Part shown: positions 1 through 5,626 of the stretch, in pieces
How positions within the stretch are numbered: the first letter of the stretch is position 1
How the letters are laid out: the number at the start of each line of letters is the position of its first letter
Translations under genes and position numbers: made by a program
The notes under the pieces: generated by a model
Databases searched by the model: none
What the model was told of the DNA's origin: nothing
What the model saw: only the letters and a program-made list of their open reading frames with translations
Assembly (NCBI GenBank): GCA_025458465.1
Contig: JALOSK010000148.1
Location: forward strand, 1-5,626
DNA: 5,626 nucleotides
DNA from: Sandarakinorhabdus sp.
Lineage (GTDB): Bacteria > Pseudomonadota > Alphaproteobacteria > Sphingomonadales > Sphingomonadaceae
Reading direction: 5' to 3'

Positions 1-306
1 GCCGGCTCGCTGACGCTGGCGCCGGGCCAGTCGGTGCTGGTGGTGGCCGGCATGCAGCTGCCGGTCAACCGCGGCGGCTTTGCCGATTCCAGCGCCACCT
101 TCACCACCCGGCTGGGCGATGATCTGGCGCCGGAAGTGCAGACGCAGCTGGTCACCTCCCTCAGCTCGGCGGTTGATCAGGGCGCACCGCTCAACGTGGT
201 CGGCGCGCCCGGCAGCGTGCCGGAACCGGCCAGCTGGGCCATGCTGATCGCCGGCTTCGGCCTGGTGGGCGCGATGGCGCGGCGGCGCCGGGCTGTTCAC
301 GCCTGA
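1..306 (+). CDS. PEP-CTERM (PEPxxWA-type) sorting domain protein, 3' end only
   Basis: This is the C-terminal 101 residues of a protein whose frame is open from base 1, so the start lies outside the window. The tail is a textbook PEP-CTERM sorting signal. It has the motif PEPASWAM (codons from base 220), then a hydrophobic segment (LIAGFGLVGAM), then a basic cluster (RRRR) and a stop. In known systems such proteins enter the Sec pathway, are held in the inner membrane by this helix, and are processed by an exosortase (EpsH/XrtA family) for export to the surface or matrix. The W after PEP and the GFGLVG core match the variant common in sphingomonads. The part before it (about residues 1-72) is Ser/Thr/Val-rich and looks like the end of a beta-rich extracellular domain, but I cannot name the family. 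No exosortase gene is in the window. The gene ends just before a strong hairpin terminator. Confidence 0.9.
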   Translation, partial: AGSLTLAPGQSVLVVAGMQLPVNRGGFADSSATFTTRLGDDLAPEVQTQLVTSLSSAVDQGAPLNVVGAPGSVPEPASWAMLIAGFGLVGAMARRRRAVHA

Positions 307-314
307 CAAACAGA

Positions 315-347
315 GCCGGGGCGGCCGGTGGCTGCCCCGGCCTTGTT
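315..347. terminator. Intrinsic, probably bidirectional terminator between convergent genes
   Basis: Bases 315-325 pair with 331-341. GCCGGGGC (315-322) is perfectly complementary to GCCCCGGC (334-341), and the stem continues inward through one G-T wobble and two G-C pairs to a 5-base loop (326-330). On the plus strand it is followed by CTTGTT, and on the minus strand by TCTGTTTG, so both sides carry a modest T-rich run. It starts 8 bases after the stop of the PEP-CTERM gene, and its other side lies 5 bases beyond the stop of the convergent DUF2306-like gene. The position fits termination of both. The T tracts are short, so efficiency is uncertain. Confidence 0.75.
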
Positions 348-844
348 CACGCCAGATCCCGTTTGAGCAGCCTGCCGAACAGCCACCAACTGCCAATCGC
401 ATAGAGCACGACGTTCAGGCCAACGACCATCGTCCAGAACTGCACGGGCGCAAATCCTTCGATGATGCCGAAGCGCGGGTTGGTCAGCACCTGGCTGAAC
501 CCGGCCATCATCAGCCCCAGCCAGCTGTAGGCCATTTGTACCTTGTGCGCTCTCAGATCAGCCGGCTGCCGGCCGCGCAGCCATTTGCGCAGCGCCCACA
601 TGCCGGTGATCAGCGAATAGAGGCTGACGAAGGCCAGGATGTGGAACGGCAGGAATTTGGTGTCCGGCCGGAAACTGGCCAGCGCACCGACGTTGCACAC
701 CAACATCGCCGGCACATAGATGCGGCCAGCCAGGGCATGGCCGGGCGTGCCCTGCCGGGCCAGCATCTGGTACAGGCCCAGCGGCATGGCAATGCAGGCA
801 GCGGCGAGATGGGCGAGCAGCAGCGGGGACAGGTTGGCAAGCAT
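347..844 (-). CDS. DUF2306-like integral membrane protein
   Basis: A complete 165-residue membrane protein with predicted helices at about 7-27, 43-58, 66-86, 102-121 and 134-158 and almost no soluble part. The pattern resembles the DUF2306 family of small predicted membrane proteins. There is an early AH..A.......G segment (H12), then GHALAGRIYV (H36), then FHILAF (H68), then a RAHKVQMAYSW segment (H100) after a basic loop. Four histidines near helix ends recall cofactor-binding membrane proteins, but that is inference and no function is known. The ATG start is well supported: GGAGGT lies 7 bases upstream on the minus strand. The gene is divergent from a LytTR regulator with a membrane anchor, which makes it a candidate target or partner of that regulator. 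It ends at the shared hairpin terminator. Family assignment is by pattern recognition and is less certain than the membrane topology. Confidence 0.85.
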   Translation of the reverse strand: MLANLSPLLLAHLAAACIAMPLGLYQMLARQGTPGHALAGRIYVPAMLVCNVGALASFRPDTKFLPFHILAFVSLYSLITGMWALRKWLRGRQPADLRAHKVQMAYSWLGLMMAGFSQVLTNPRFGIIEGFAPVQFWTMVVGLNVVLYAIGSWWLFGRLLKRDLA

Positions 845-901
845 CGAAGAACCTCCGTTGGCGGTTGACGCCCCGCTTGTGGCCAGCCGTCGATGCTTGC
901 C
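836..901. repeat. Perfect 12-bp inverted repeat in the divergent gene region
   Basis: GGCAAGCATCGA (836-847) is the exact reverse complement of TCGATGCTTGCC (890-901), with 42 bases between the arms. The left arm covers the start codon of the DUF2306-like gene. The right arm covers an ATG at 893 and overlaps the possible -35 element (897-902) of the regulator gene. The symmetry makes both genes begin Met-Leu-Ala if 893 is used as the start. It may be an operator for a factor binding both arms, or a chance or duplicated start region. The arms are unlike the direct-repeat sites usual for LytTR proteins. Confidence 0.7.
851..856 (-). promoter_or_regulatory. Ribosome binding site of the DUF2306-like gene
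   Basis: The minus strand reads GGAGGT here, seven to eight bases before the ATG that reads 844-842. It is a near-perfect Shine-Dalgarno sequence and fixes the start of the membrane protein gene. Confidence 0.85.
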
Positions 902-924
902 GCAACACCGCTTTCGCCTATGAT
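897..924 (+). promoter_or_regulatory. Possible sigma-70-type promoter of the LytTR regulator gene
   Basis: TTGCCG (897-902) and TATGAT (919-924) are separated by 16 bases and resemble -35 and -10 elements. The -10 differs from the consensus at one base. Transcription would begin near base 930, upstream of the GTG at 968 but downstream of the ATG codons at 893, 920 and 923. The -35 element overlaps the right arm of the inverted repeat, as an operator would. The call rests only on the match to consensus. Confidence 0.35.
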
Positions 925-967
925 GCCAATTGCTTCGTCAATCCTGCCGGGAACGGATTCACGCTTC

Positions 968-1780
968 GTGGAATCGACACTCAGCCTCTCGCGCCAGACA
1001 GCACCGCCGCTGCGCCCGCTGATCGCTGGCAGCCTGTTTGCCGTTGTCGCCTGTGTGCTGGCCGGGCCGTTCGGCACGCTTGGCCTTGGGCTGCCCAGCC
1101 GGCTGATGTTCTGGCTGGTGCTGATCGGCTGGAACAGCGTGAAATGGTGGCTGTGGTATGGCTGGACCGGGCCGCGCACCACGGGTTGGCGCTCCGCACT
1201 GCTGGCGGCGGTGCTCGGCGCGCTGCTGCTCAACGCCACGCTGCCGCTGGAAATCGATCTGATGTTCCGCGCCATCGGCCGCCCGCAGGCGCTGCCATGG
1301 TTGGGCCTGTATCTCACGGCGCTGGTGGTGGCCGGTTCGATATCGGCGCTGATCGCGGTGCTGCGCGGTGGCCGCAGCGATGCGCCTGTCGCCCATCCGT
1401 CCCCCGCCTTGCCTCCCGCCGCCCCCGCCGCCAATTCCGCGCCTGCCATTCTGGCCCAGCGCGCCGGCCTGGCTGATTTGTCGGGCGTGCTGATGGTGAC
1501 GGCGGAAGATCATTATCTGCGCCTTGTGCTGGCCGATGGCCCCGATGATTTCCGGCGTCCGCTGCTGCTGTTCCGGATGAGCGATGCCCTGCCGGAACTG
1601 GCCGCGCAGGACGGCCTGCAGGTGCACCGCAGCGCCTGGGTGGCACGCCGCTTCGTGACAGGCGCCCGGCGCGACGGCCGGCGCTGGCGGCTGCTGCTGG
1701 CTGACGGGACCGACCAGCCAGTCAGCGAGACCTTCCTGCCGGCCGTGCGCGCGGCGGGCTGGCTTCAGACGAAGCTGTAG
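968..1780 (+). CDS. Membrane-anchored LytTR family DNA-binding regulator
   Basis: A one-component regulator, 270 residues from the GTG at 968. Four hydrophobic helices (about 17-38, 44-64, 75-94, 110-133) include a GPFGT turn after the first, a feature of sphingomonad membrane LytTR proteins. A Pro/Ala-rich linker (about 138-160) leads to a LytTR domain (about 165-265). Landmarks there are AEDHYLRL (179-186) and QVHRSAWV (218-225). Near the end, PVSET stands where the family usually has PVSR, so an Arg is replaced by Glu. There is no receiver domain, so a signal probably arrives through the membrane part. The frame is open back to an ATG at 893, which would add 25 residues. I prefer 968 because about half of those extra codons end in A or T, unlike the rest of the gene, and a possible -10 element lies inside them. 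No start has a strong Shine-Dalgarno sequence. The 3' end overlaps priA by 16 bp. Confidence 0.85.
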   Translation: MESTLSLSRQTAPPLRPLIAGSLFAVVACVLAGPFGTLGLGLPSRLMFWLVLIGWNSVKWWLWYGWTGPRTTGWRSALLAAVLGALLLNATLPLEIDLMFRAIGRPQALPWLGLYLTALVVAGSISALIAVLRGGRSDAPVAHPSPALPPAAPAANSAPAILAQRAGLADLSGVLMVTAEDHYLRLVLADGPDDFRRPLLLFRMSDALPELAAQDGLQVHRSAWVARRFVTGARRDGRRWRLLLADGTDQPVSETFLPAVRAAGWLQTKL

Positions 1781-3972
1781 GGATCGACGTCCACCACCAC
1801 GCGCACGCTGGATGGCAGCGGCACGCGGCCCAGCCAGTCGCGCAGGGTGGCGGGCAAGGGCACGTCGCGGCGGGCCTGCACCAGCAGGCGATGCCGGTGC
1901 CGGCCGCGCAGCATGGCAAGGGGGGCGGGGGCCGGGCCCAGCACCATCAGGCCATCATCCTGCGGTGCGGCGGCGCCCAGCGCATCGGCGGCGGATTTCG
2001 CGGCGGCGGCATCTTCGGAACTGACGATCAACGCCGCCAGCCGCCCGAACGGCGGCAGCCCCAGATCGCGGCGGGCGGCGATTTCGGCGGCGAAGAAGCC
2101 TTCGGCATCGCCCTTGCCCAGCGCCTGCATCAGCGCCGCGGCCGGCTGGTGCGTCTGGATCAGCACGCGGCCCGGTTTCTGCCCGCGCCCGGCACGGCCC
2201 GATGCCTGCACGATCTGCTGCCAGCTGCGCTCACCAGCGCGCAGATCGCCGCCGGCCAGGCCCAGATCGGCATCCACCACGCCCACCAATGTGAGATCGG
2301 GGAAGTGATAGCCTTTCGTCACCATCTGGGTGCCGATGATGATGTCCACCTCGCCGCCTTCTACCGCCGCCACCAGCGCGGCGGCGCGCGCCGGGCTGGT
2401 GATCGTGTCGCTGGTGACGATGGCAGTGCGCGCCGCCGGGAACAGCCGCCGCACTTCTTCTGCAATGCGCTCCACGCCCGGCCCGCAGGCCACCAGGTGA
2501 TCGGGTTCGCCGCATTCCGGGCAGGTTTCCGGCACCGGCATCTGGTGGCCGCAATGGTGGCAGGCCAGCCGTTTCGACAGGCGATGTTCCACCATCCAGG
2601 CGGTGCAGTTGGGGCACTGGATGCGGTGGCCGCAGGCCCGGCACAGGGTGAGCGGGGCATAGCCGCGCCGGTTGAGGAACAGCAGCGATTGCTCGCCCCT
2701 GGCCAGCGTGTCGGTCAACGCCGCGACCAGCACCGGGGACAGGAAACTGCCGCGCGCCGGCGGGTGGCGCGTCATGTCCACCAGGGTCACGTCGGGCAGT
2801 TCGGCGCCGCCATAGCGGCCGGGCAGATGCAGATGGGCATAGGTGCCGCGCTGTGCCAGCACCTGTGTTTCGATGGCCGGCGTTGCGGTGGCCAGCACCA
2901 CGGGCAGGCCCTCCATGCGCGCCCCCTCCAACTTGGCACGCATCACCGCCACATCGCGGGCGTGATAATGCACGCCTTCCTCCTGCTTGAAGCTGGCTTC
3001 GTGGGCTTCATCGACGATGATGGTTTTCAGGTTCGCATAGGGCAGGAACAGCGCCGATCGCGCGCCCACCACCACACGCGCGCGGCCATCGGCGATGGCG
3101 GCCCAGGCGGCGCGGCGCTCGCTGGTTTTCAGATCGCTGTGCCAGGCCACCGGCTGGCAGCCGAAGCGCGCCGCAAAGCGTTCCAGCCACGGCGCGGTGA
3201 GCGCGATTTCCGGCACCATCACCAACGCCTGCCCGCCGCTTCGGATCGCCTGCGCCACGGCTTCGAAATACACCTCCGTCTTGCCCGAACCGGTCACGCC
3301 TTCCAGCAGGAAGGGCGCGAAGCGGCCGGCGTTCACGGCGGCCACCAGCGTGTCGGCCACGGCTTGCTGTTCGGCCGACAGTGCGGGCGGCGCGTGATCG
3401 GGATCGGGGATCGGCGGGCTGGCATCTCCAGAGACTTTTTCGGCGAGCAGCGTGCCGGCGTTCACCAGGCCGCGGATCACCGCATCCGAGACGCCGGCCA
3501 TGCGGGCCAGATCGCGCGCCGTGCCCTGCCGGCCTTCCAGCTTCTCCAGCGCTTGCGCGCGCTCCGGTGTCAGGCGTTTCGGCACCGGGCCGCCCAGCCG
3601 ATATTCGGTGAATTCGCGTGGCGAAAGGAACGCCACCGATGGCCACGCCATCCGCACCACCGATTGCAGCGGGGCGACATAATAATCCGCCGTCCATTCG
3701 ATCAGGCGGCGCAAGGGCTTGGCCAGCGGCGGCAGATCGAGCCGGGCGGCGACGGGGCGCAGCCGTTCGGCCGGCACGTCTGGGGCCAGCAGTCGATCGC
3801 GTTCCCAAACGACGCCGATAATGCGCCGCGGACCCAGCGGCACCTCCACCGCATCGCCGGGCCCCAGCTTCATGCCGGCCGGCACGGCATAATCCAGCGC
3901 GCCCAGCCCGTGCTGGAAGGGGATGATGCGCACGCGCGAGGGGTTGGGGGAGGATGGGGCGGGGGTCACCAT
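1765..3972 (-). CDS. priA: Primosomal protein N' (replication restart DNA helicase PriA)
   Basis: PriA recognises stalled or collapsed forks and reloads the replicative helicase. This copy has 735 residues, close to the 732 of E. coli. In order it shows an N-terminal DNA-binding part (about 12-115), Walker A GVTGSGKT (225-232), VPEIALT (253-259), DEAH (321-324), ATATPA (361-366), and FLNRRGYAP (433-441). Eight zinc-binding cysteines follow at 444, 447, 453, 456, 471, 474, 484 and 487, with the same spacing as E. coli PriA. Then come GTQMVTKGYHFPD (547-559) with DADLGL, and the arginine-finger motif QASGRAGRG (589-597). Every catalytic motif is present, so it should be active. I start at the ATG reading 3972-3970. 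A TTG at 3987 would add five residues, and neither has a clear Shine-Dalgarno sequence. It is divergent from purB and overlaps the 3' end of the LytTR gene by 16 bp. Confidence 0.97.
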   Translation of the reverse strand: MVTPAPSSPNPSRVRIIPFQHGLGALDYAVPAGMKLGPGDAVEVPLGPRRIIGVVWERDRLLAPDVPAERLRPVAARLDLPPLAKPLRRLIEWTADYYVAPLQSVVRMAWPSVAFLSPREFTEYRLGGPVPKRLTPERAQALEKLEGRQGTARDLARMAGVSDAVIRGLVNAGTLLAEKVSGDASPPIPDPDHAPPALSAEQQAVADTLVAAVNAGRFAPFLLEGVTGSGKTEVYFEAVAQAIRSGGQALVMVPEIALTAPWLERFAARFGCQPVAWHSDLKTSERRAAWAAIADGRARVVVGARSALFLPYANLKTIIVDEAHEASFKQEEGVHYHARDVAVMRAKLEGARMEGLPVVLATATPAIETQVLAQRGTYAHLHLPGRYGGAELPDVTLVDMTRHPPARGSFLSPVLVAALTDTLARGEQSLLFLNRRGYAPLTLCRACGHRIQCPNCTAWMVEHRLSKRLACHHCGHQMPVPETCPECGEPDHLVACGPGVERIAEEVRRLFPAARTAIVTSDTITSPARAAALVAAVEGGEVDIIIGTQMVTKGYHFPDLTLVGVVDADLGLAGGDLRAGERSWQQIVQASGRAGRGQKPGRVLIQTHQPAAALMQALGKGDAEGFFAAEIAARRDLGLPPFGRLAALIVSSEDAAAAKSAADALGAAAPQDDGLMVLGPAPAPLAMLRGRHRHRLLVQARRDVPLPATLRDWLGRVPLPSSVRVVVDVDPYSFV

Positions 3973-4021
3973 CCAACAGATAGGCAAGTCCGCCCCGCCA
4001 TGCTAGGCGCGCCCCGCAAAC

Positions 4022-4028
4022 GAAGAGG
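4022..4028 (+). promoter_or_regulatory. Ribosome binding site of purB
   Basis: GAAGAGG lies nine bases before the ATG at 4038, a reasonable though not perfect Shine-Dalgarno match that supports this start. The 65-bp gap between priA and purB holds no promoter I can call with confidence for either gene. Confidence 0.6.
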
Positions 4029-4037
4029 CCAGACCGC

Positions 4038-5351
4038 ATGATCCCCCGCTATTCCCGTCCCGACATGGTTGCCATCTGGGAACCGGAAAGCCGCTTCCGC
4101 ATCTGGTTCGAGATCGAGGCGCATGCCACCCAGAAGCTGGCTGATCTGGGCGTCGTGCCGCAAAGCGCCGCCAAGGCGCTGTGGGACTGGTGGGCCACCG
4201 GGCCCGCCATCGATGTTGCCGCCATCGATGCCATCGAAGCGGTGACCAAGCATGACGTGATCGCCTTCCTCGACTGGGTGGCGCAGCAAGTGGGGCCGGA
4301 AGCCCGCTTCATGCACCAGGGCATGACCAGCAGCGACGTGCTGGATACTTGCCTTGCCGTGCAGCTGGCCCGCGCGTCTGACATTCTTCTGGCCGACATG
4401 GATGCGCTGCTGGCCGCCATCAAGCGCCGCGCGCTGGAGCACAAGTTCACCCCCACCATGGGCCGCAGCCACGGCATCCACGCCGAACCGACCACCTTCG
4501 GCGTCAAGCTGGCGCAGGCCTACGCCGAGTTCGACCGCTGCCGCGCCCGGCTGGTGGCAGCCCGGACCGATATCGCCACCTGCGCGATTTCCGGCGCGGT
4601 GGGCACCTTTGCCAACGTCGATCCGCGCGTTGAGGACTATGTCGCCGAAAAGCTTGGCCTGACGCCGGAGCCGGTTTCCACCCAGGTCATCCCGCGCGAT
4701 CGCCACGCCATGTTCTTCGCCACGCTGGGCGTCATCGCCAGCAGCATCGAGCGGCTGGCCACCGAAGTGCGCCACCTGCAGCGCACCGAAGTGCTGGAGG
4801 CGGAGGAATATTTCTCGCCCGGCCAGAAGGGTTCAAGCGCCATGCCGCACAAGCGCAACCCGGTGCTGACCGAAAATCTCACCGGCCTTGCCCGCATGGT
4901 GCGCTCCGCCGTGACCCCGGCGCTGGAAAATGTCGCGCTGTGGCACGAGCGGGATATCAGCCACAGCAGCGTCGAACGTTACATCGGCCCGGACGCCACC
5001 GTGACGCTGGACTTTGCGCTGAACCGGCTGACCGGCGTGATCGACAAGTTGCTCGTCTATCCGGACCGGATGGAGAAGAACCTCAACCGCATGGGCGGTC
5101 TGATCCATTCGCAGCGCGTGCTGCTGGCGCTCACCCAGGCCGGGCGCACCCGCGACGAGGCCTATCGGCTGGTGCAGAAGAATGCCATGCGGGTGTGGGA
5201 ATCCGATGGCGCGCTGCAACTGCTTGATCTGCTGAAGGCCGACGCCGAGGTGACCGCCAGCCTGCCTGCCACCGAACTCGAAGCGCTGTTCGACCTTGGC
5301 TATCATTTCAAGCACGTCGACACGATCTTCACCCGCGTGTTCGGCGCCTGA
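4038..5351 (+). CDS. purB: Adenylosuccinate lyase
   Basis: A complete 437-residue enzyme of the fumarase/aspartase superfamily. It removes fumarate twice in purine synthesis: from SAICAR to give AICAR, and from adenylosuccinate to give AMP. It acts in the cytoplasm as a homotetramer. Visible motifs are KHDVIAFL (71-78, with the conserved His72), the substrate loop MTSSDVLDT (96-104), GRSHGIHAEPTTFG (142-155, with the catalytic-type His145), and the superfamily signature GSSAMPHKRNP (265-275), which carries the catalytic serine loop and Lys272. The length fits the shorter Bacillus-type PurB (about 430) and not the 456-residue E. coli form. The ATG start follows GAAGAGG and the N-terminus MIPRYSRPDM matches the family start. 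In many alphaproteobacteria purB lies near other purine genes such as purC. Here it stands alone between divergent priA and an acyl-CoA ligase gene. No clear terminator follows it. Confidence 0.98.
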   Translation: MIPRYSRPDMVAIWEPESRFRIWFEIEAHATQKLADLGVVPQSAAKALWDWWATGPAIDVAAIDAIEAVTKHDVIAFLDWVAQQVGPEARFMHQGMTSSDVLDTCLAVQLARASDILLADMDALLAAIKRRALEHKFTPTMGRSHGIHAEPTTFGVKLAQAYAEFDRCRARLVAARTDIATCAISGAVGTFANVDPRVEDYVAEKLGLTPEPVSTQVIPRDRHAMFFATLGVIASSIERLATEVRHLQRTEVLEAEEYFSPGQKGSSAMPHKRNPVLTENLTGLARMVRSAVTPALENVALWHERDISHSSVERYIGPDATVTLDFALNRLTGVIDKLLVYPDRMEKNLNRMGGLIHSQRVLLALTQAGRTRDEAYRLVQKNAMRVWESDGALQLLDLLKADAEVTASLPATELEALFDLGYHFKHVDTIFTRVFGA

Positions 5352-5381
5352 TCGCCTGCCGGCATTGACGCCACCCCTTCG

Positions 5382-5415
5382 CCCGCCCAAAGTCGCCGGC
5401 GGGAGTTTGGGGAGG
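5382..5415 (+). promoter_or_regulatory. Possible alternative hairpins over a ribosome binding site
   Basis: Two exclusive stems can form before the last gene. CCCGCC (5382-5387) pairs with GGCGGG (5398-5403). Alternatively CCCAAA (5386-5391) pairs with TTTGGG (5406-5411), which would cover part of the Shine-Dalgarno sequence GGGGAGG (5409-5415). Neither is followed by a T run, so they are not good terminators. Each stem is only six pairs, so they may be incidental in such GC-rich DNA. Confidence 0.25.
5409..5415 (+). promoter_or_regulatory. Ribosome binding site of the acyl-CoA ligase gene
   Basis: GGGGAGG stands seven bases before the ATG at 5423, a strong Shine-Dalgarno sequence that chooses this ATG over the in-frame GTG nine bases further on. 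Confidence 0.8.
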
Positions 5416-5422
5416 CGGACAC

Positions 5423-5626
5423 ATGACAGAGGTGGGTATCCGGGCAAAAGCGGATATCGGGCTGGGCAGCTGGTTCAGCCGACGGGTGGTGCAGACGCCT
5501 GACCGGCCGGCGCTGACCTTCGAAGGGGAAACGCGCAGCTATCGCCAGATGGGCGATGCCATCGATCGCCTTGCGACGGCCTTGCGCGCCGGCGGGGTGT
5601 GCCGGGGAGACAGGGTGGGCTTCCTG
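5423..5626 (+). CDS. AMP-dependent synthetase/ligase (probable acyl-CoA synthetase), 5' part only
   Basis: The first 68 codons of a gene that runs off the right edge. The protein begins MTEVGIRAKADIGLGSWFSR. It then shows the usual N-terminal pattern of the ANL (acyl-CoA synthetase / adenylating) superfamily: W with RR before TPDRPAL (about 25-31), FEGETRSYRQM (33-43), DRLATAL (48-54) and GVCRGDRVGFL (58-68). Such enzymes activate a carboxylic acid with ATP to an acyl-AMP and usually pass it to CoA. The AMP-binding motifs and substrate pocket lie beyond the window, so the substrate is unknown. A fatty acid or related acid is the likely guess. The start is set by GGGGAGG seven bases upstream. 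It lies 71 bases after purB on the same strand and could be co-transcribed with it, since no clear terminator separates them. Confidence 0.85.
   Translation, partial: MTEVGIRAKADIGLGSWFSRRVVQTPDRPALTFEGETRSYRQMGDAIDRLATALRAGGVCRGDRVGFL

Noticed and set aside
33..50. CTGGTGGTGGCCGG occurs here and again near 1321
   Set aside because: Both copies are ordinary Leu/Val/Ala coding sequence in GC-rich DNA, with no shared flanks, so this is not a meaningful repeat.
610..1449. A 279-codon minus-strand open frame running across the divergent gene region
   Set aside because: It overlaps two better-supported genes in other frames and shows no domain; it is a shadow frame.
3973..4037. Promoters for priA and purB in the divergent gap
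   Set aside because: I looked on both strands for -35/-10 pairs with proper spacing and found only weak matches, so none is called.
1891..4041. A 716-codon open frame on the plus strand opposite priA, ending in an ATGA overlap with the purB start
   Set aside because: The opposite strand encodes PriA with every motif intact. The antisense product is a low-complexity His/Arg/Gly/Gln-rich sequence with no recognisable domain. Long antisense frames are expected opposite genes with strong GC bias at third positions.
3966..4775. A 269-codon minus-strand open frame opposite the first half of purB
   Set aside because: It is antisense to an unmistakable PurB, and its Gly/His/Asp-rich composition is that of a shadow frame.
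5352..5375. Terminator right after purB
   Set aside because: Only a short GCCGGC palindrome is present, with no proper stem and no T run.

Overview
The window is GC-rich, with coding frames strongly biased to G or C at third codon positions. It looks like chromosomal DNA of an alphaproteobacterium, most likely a sphingomonad (Sphingomonadales). The evidence is a PEPxxWA-type PEP-CTERM sorting tail, a membrane-anchored LytTR regulator of the kind common in that order, and a DUF2306-like membrane protein beside it. The genus is not determined. I see no mobile element, tRNA, rRNA, CRISPR array or phage gene.

Layout from left to right. The 3' end of an exported PEP-CTERM protein gene runs in from the left edge and ends at a strong hairpin that can serve as a bidirectional terminator. 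Convergent to it is a small four- to five-helix membrane protein gene (DUF2306-like, minus strand). That gene is divergent from a one-component regulator (plus strand) with four predicted membrane helices and a C-terminal LytTR DNA-binding domain. A perfect 12-bp inverted repeat lies in the divergent region and covers the start codon of the membrane protein gene. The regulator gene overlaps tail-to-tail by 16 bp with a full-length priA (replication restart helicase, minus strand). Across a 65-bp gap priA is divergent from purB (adenylosuccinate lyase, plus strand). After a 71-bp gap an AMP-forming acyl-CoA synthetase/ligase gene begins behind a good ribosome binding site and runs off the right edge.

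How the genes work together. priA and purB are housekeeping genes (replication restart; purine synthesis) with no obvious functional link to each other. The LytTR regulator and DUF2306-like protein form the only pair whose arrangement suggests a joint system: a membrane-bound transcription factor divergent from a polytopic membrane protein. What they sense or do cannot be read from the sequence.

The window is otherwise ordinary. Its main points of interest are the inverted repeat, the doubtful start of the regulator, and a possible hairpin over the last gene's ribosome binding site.
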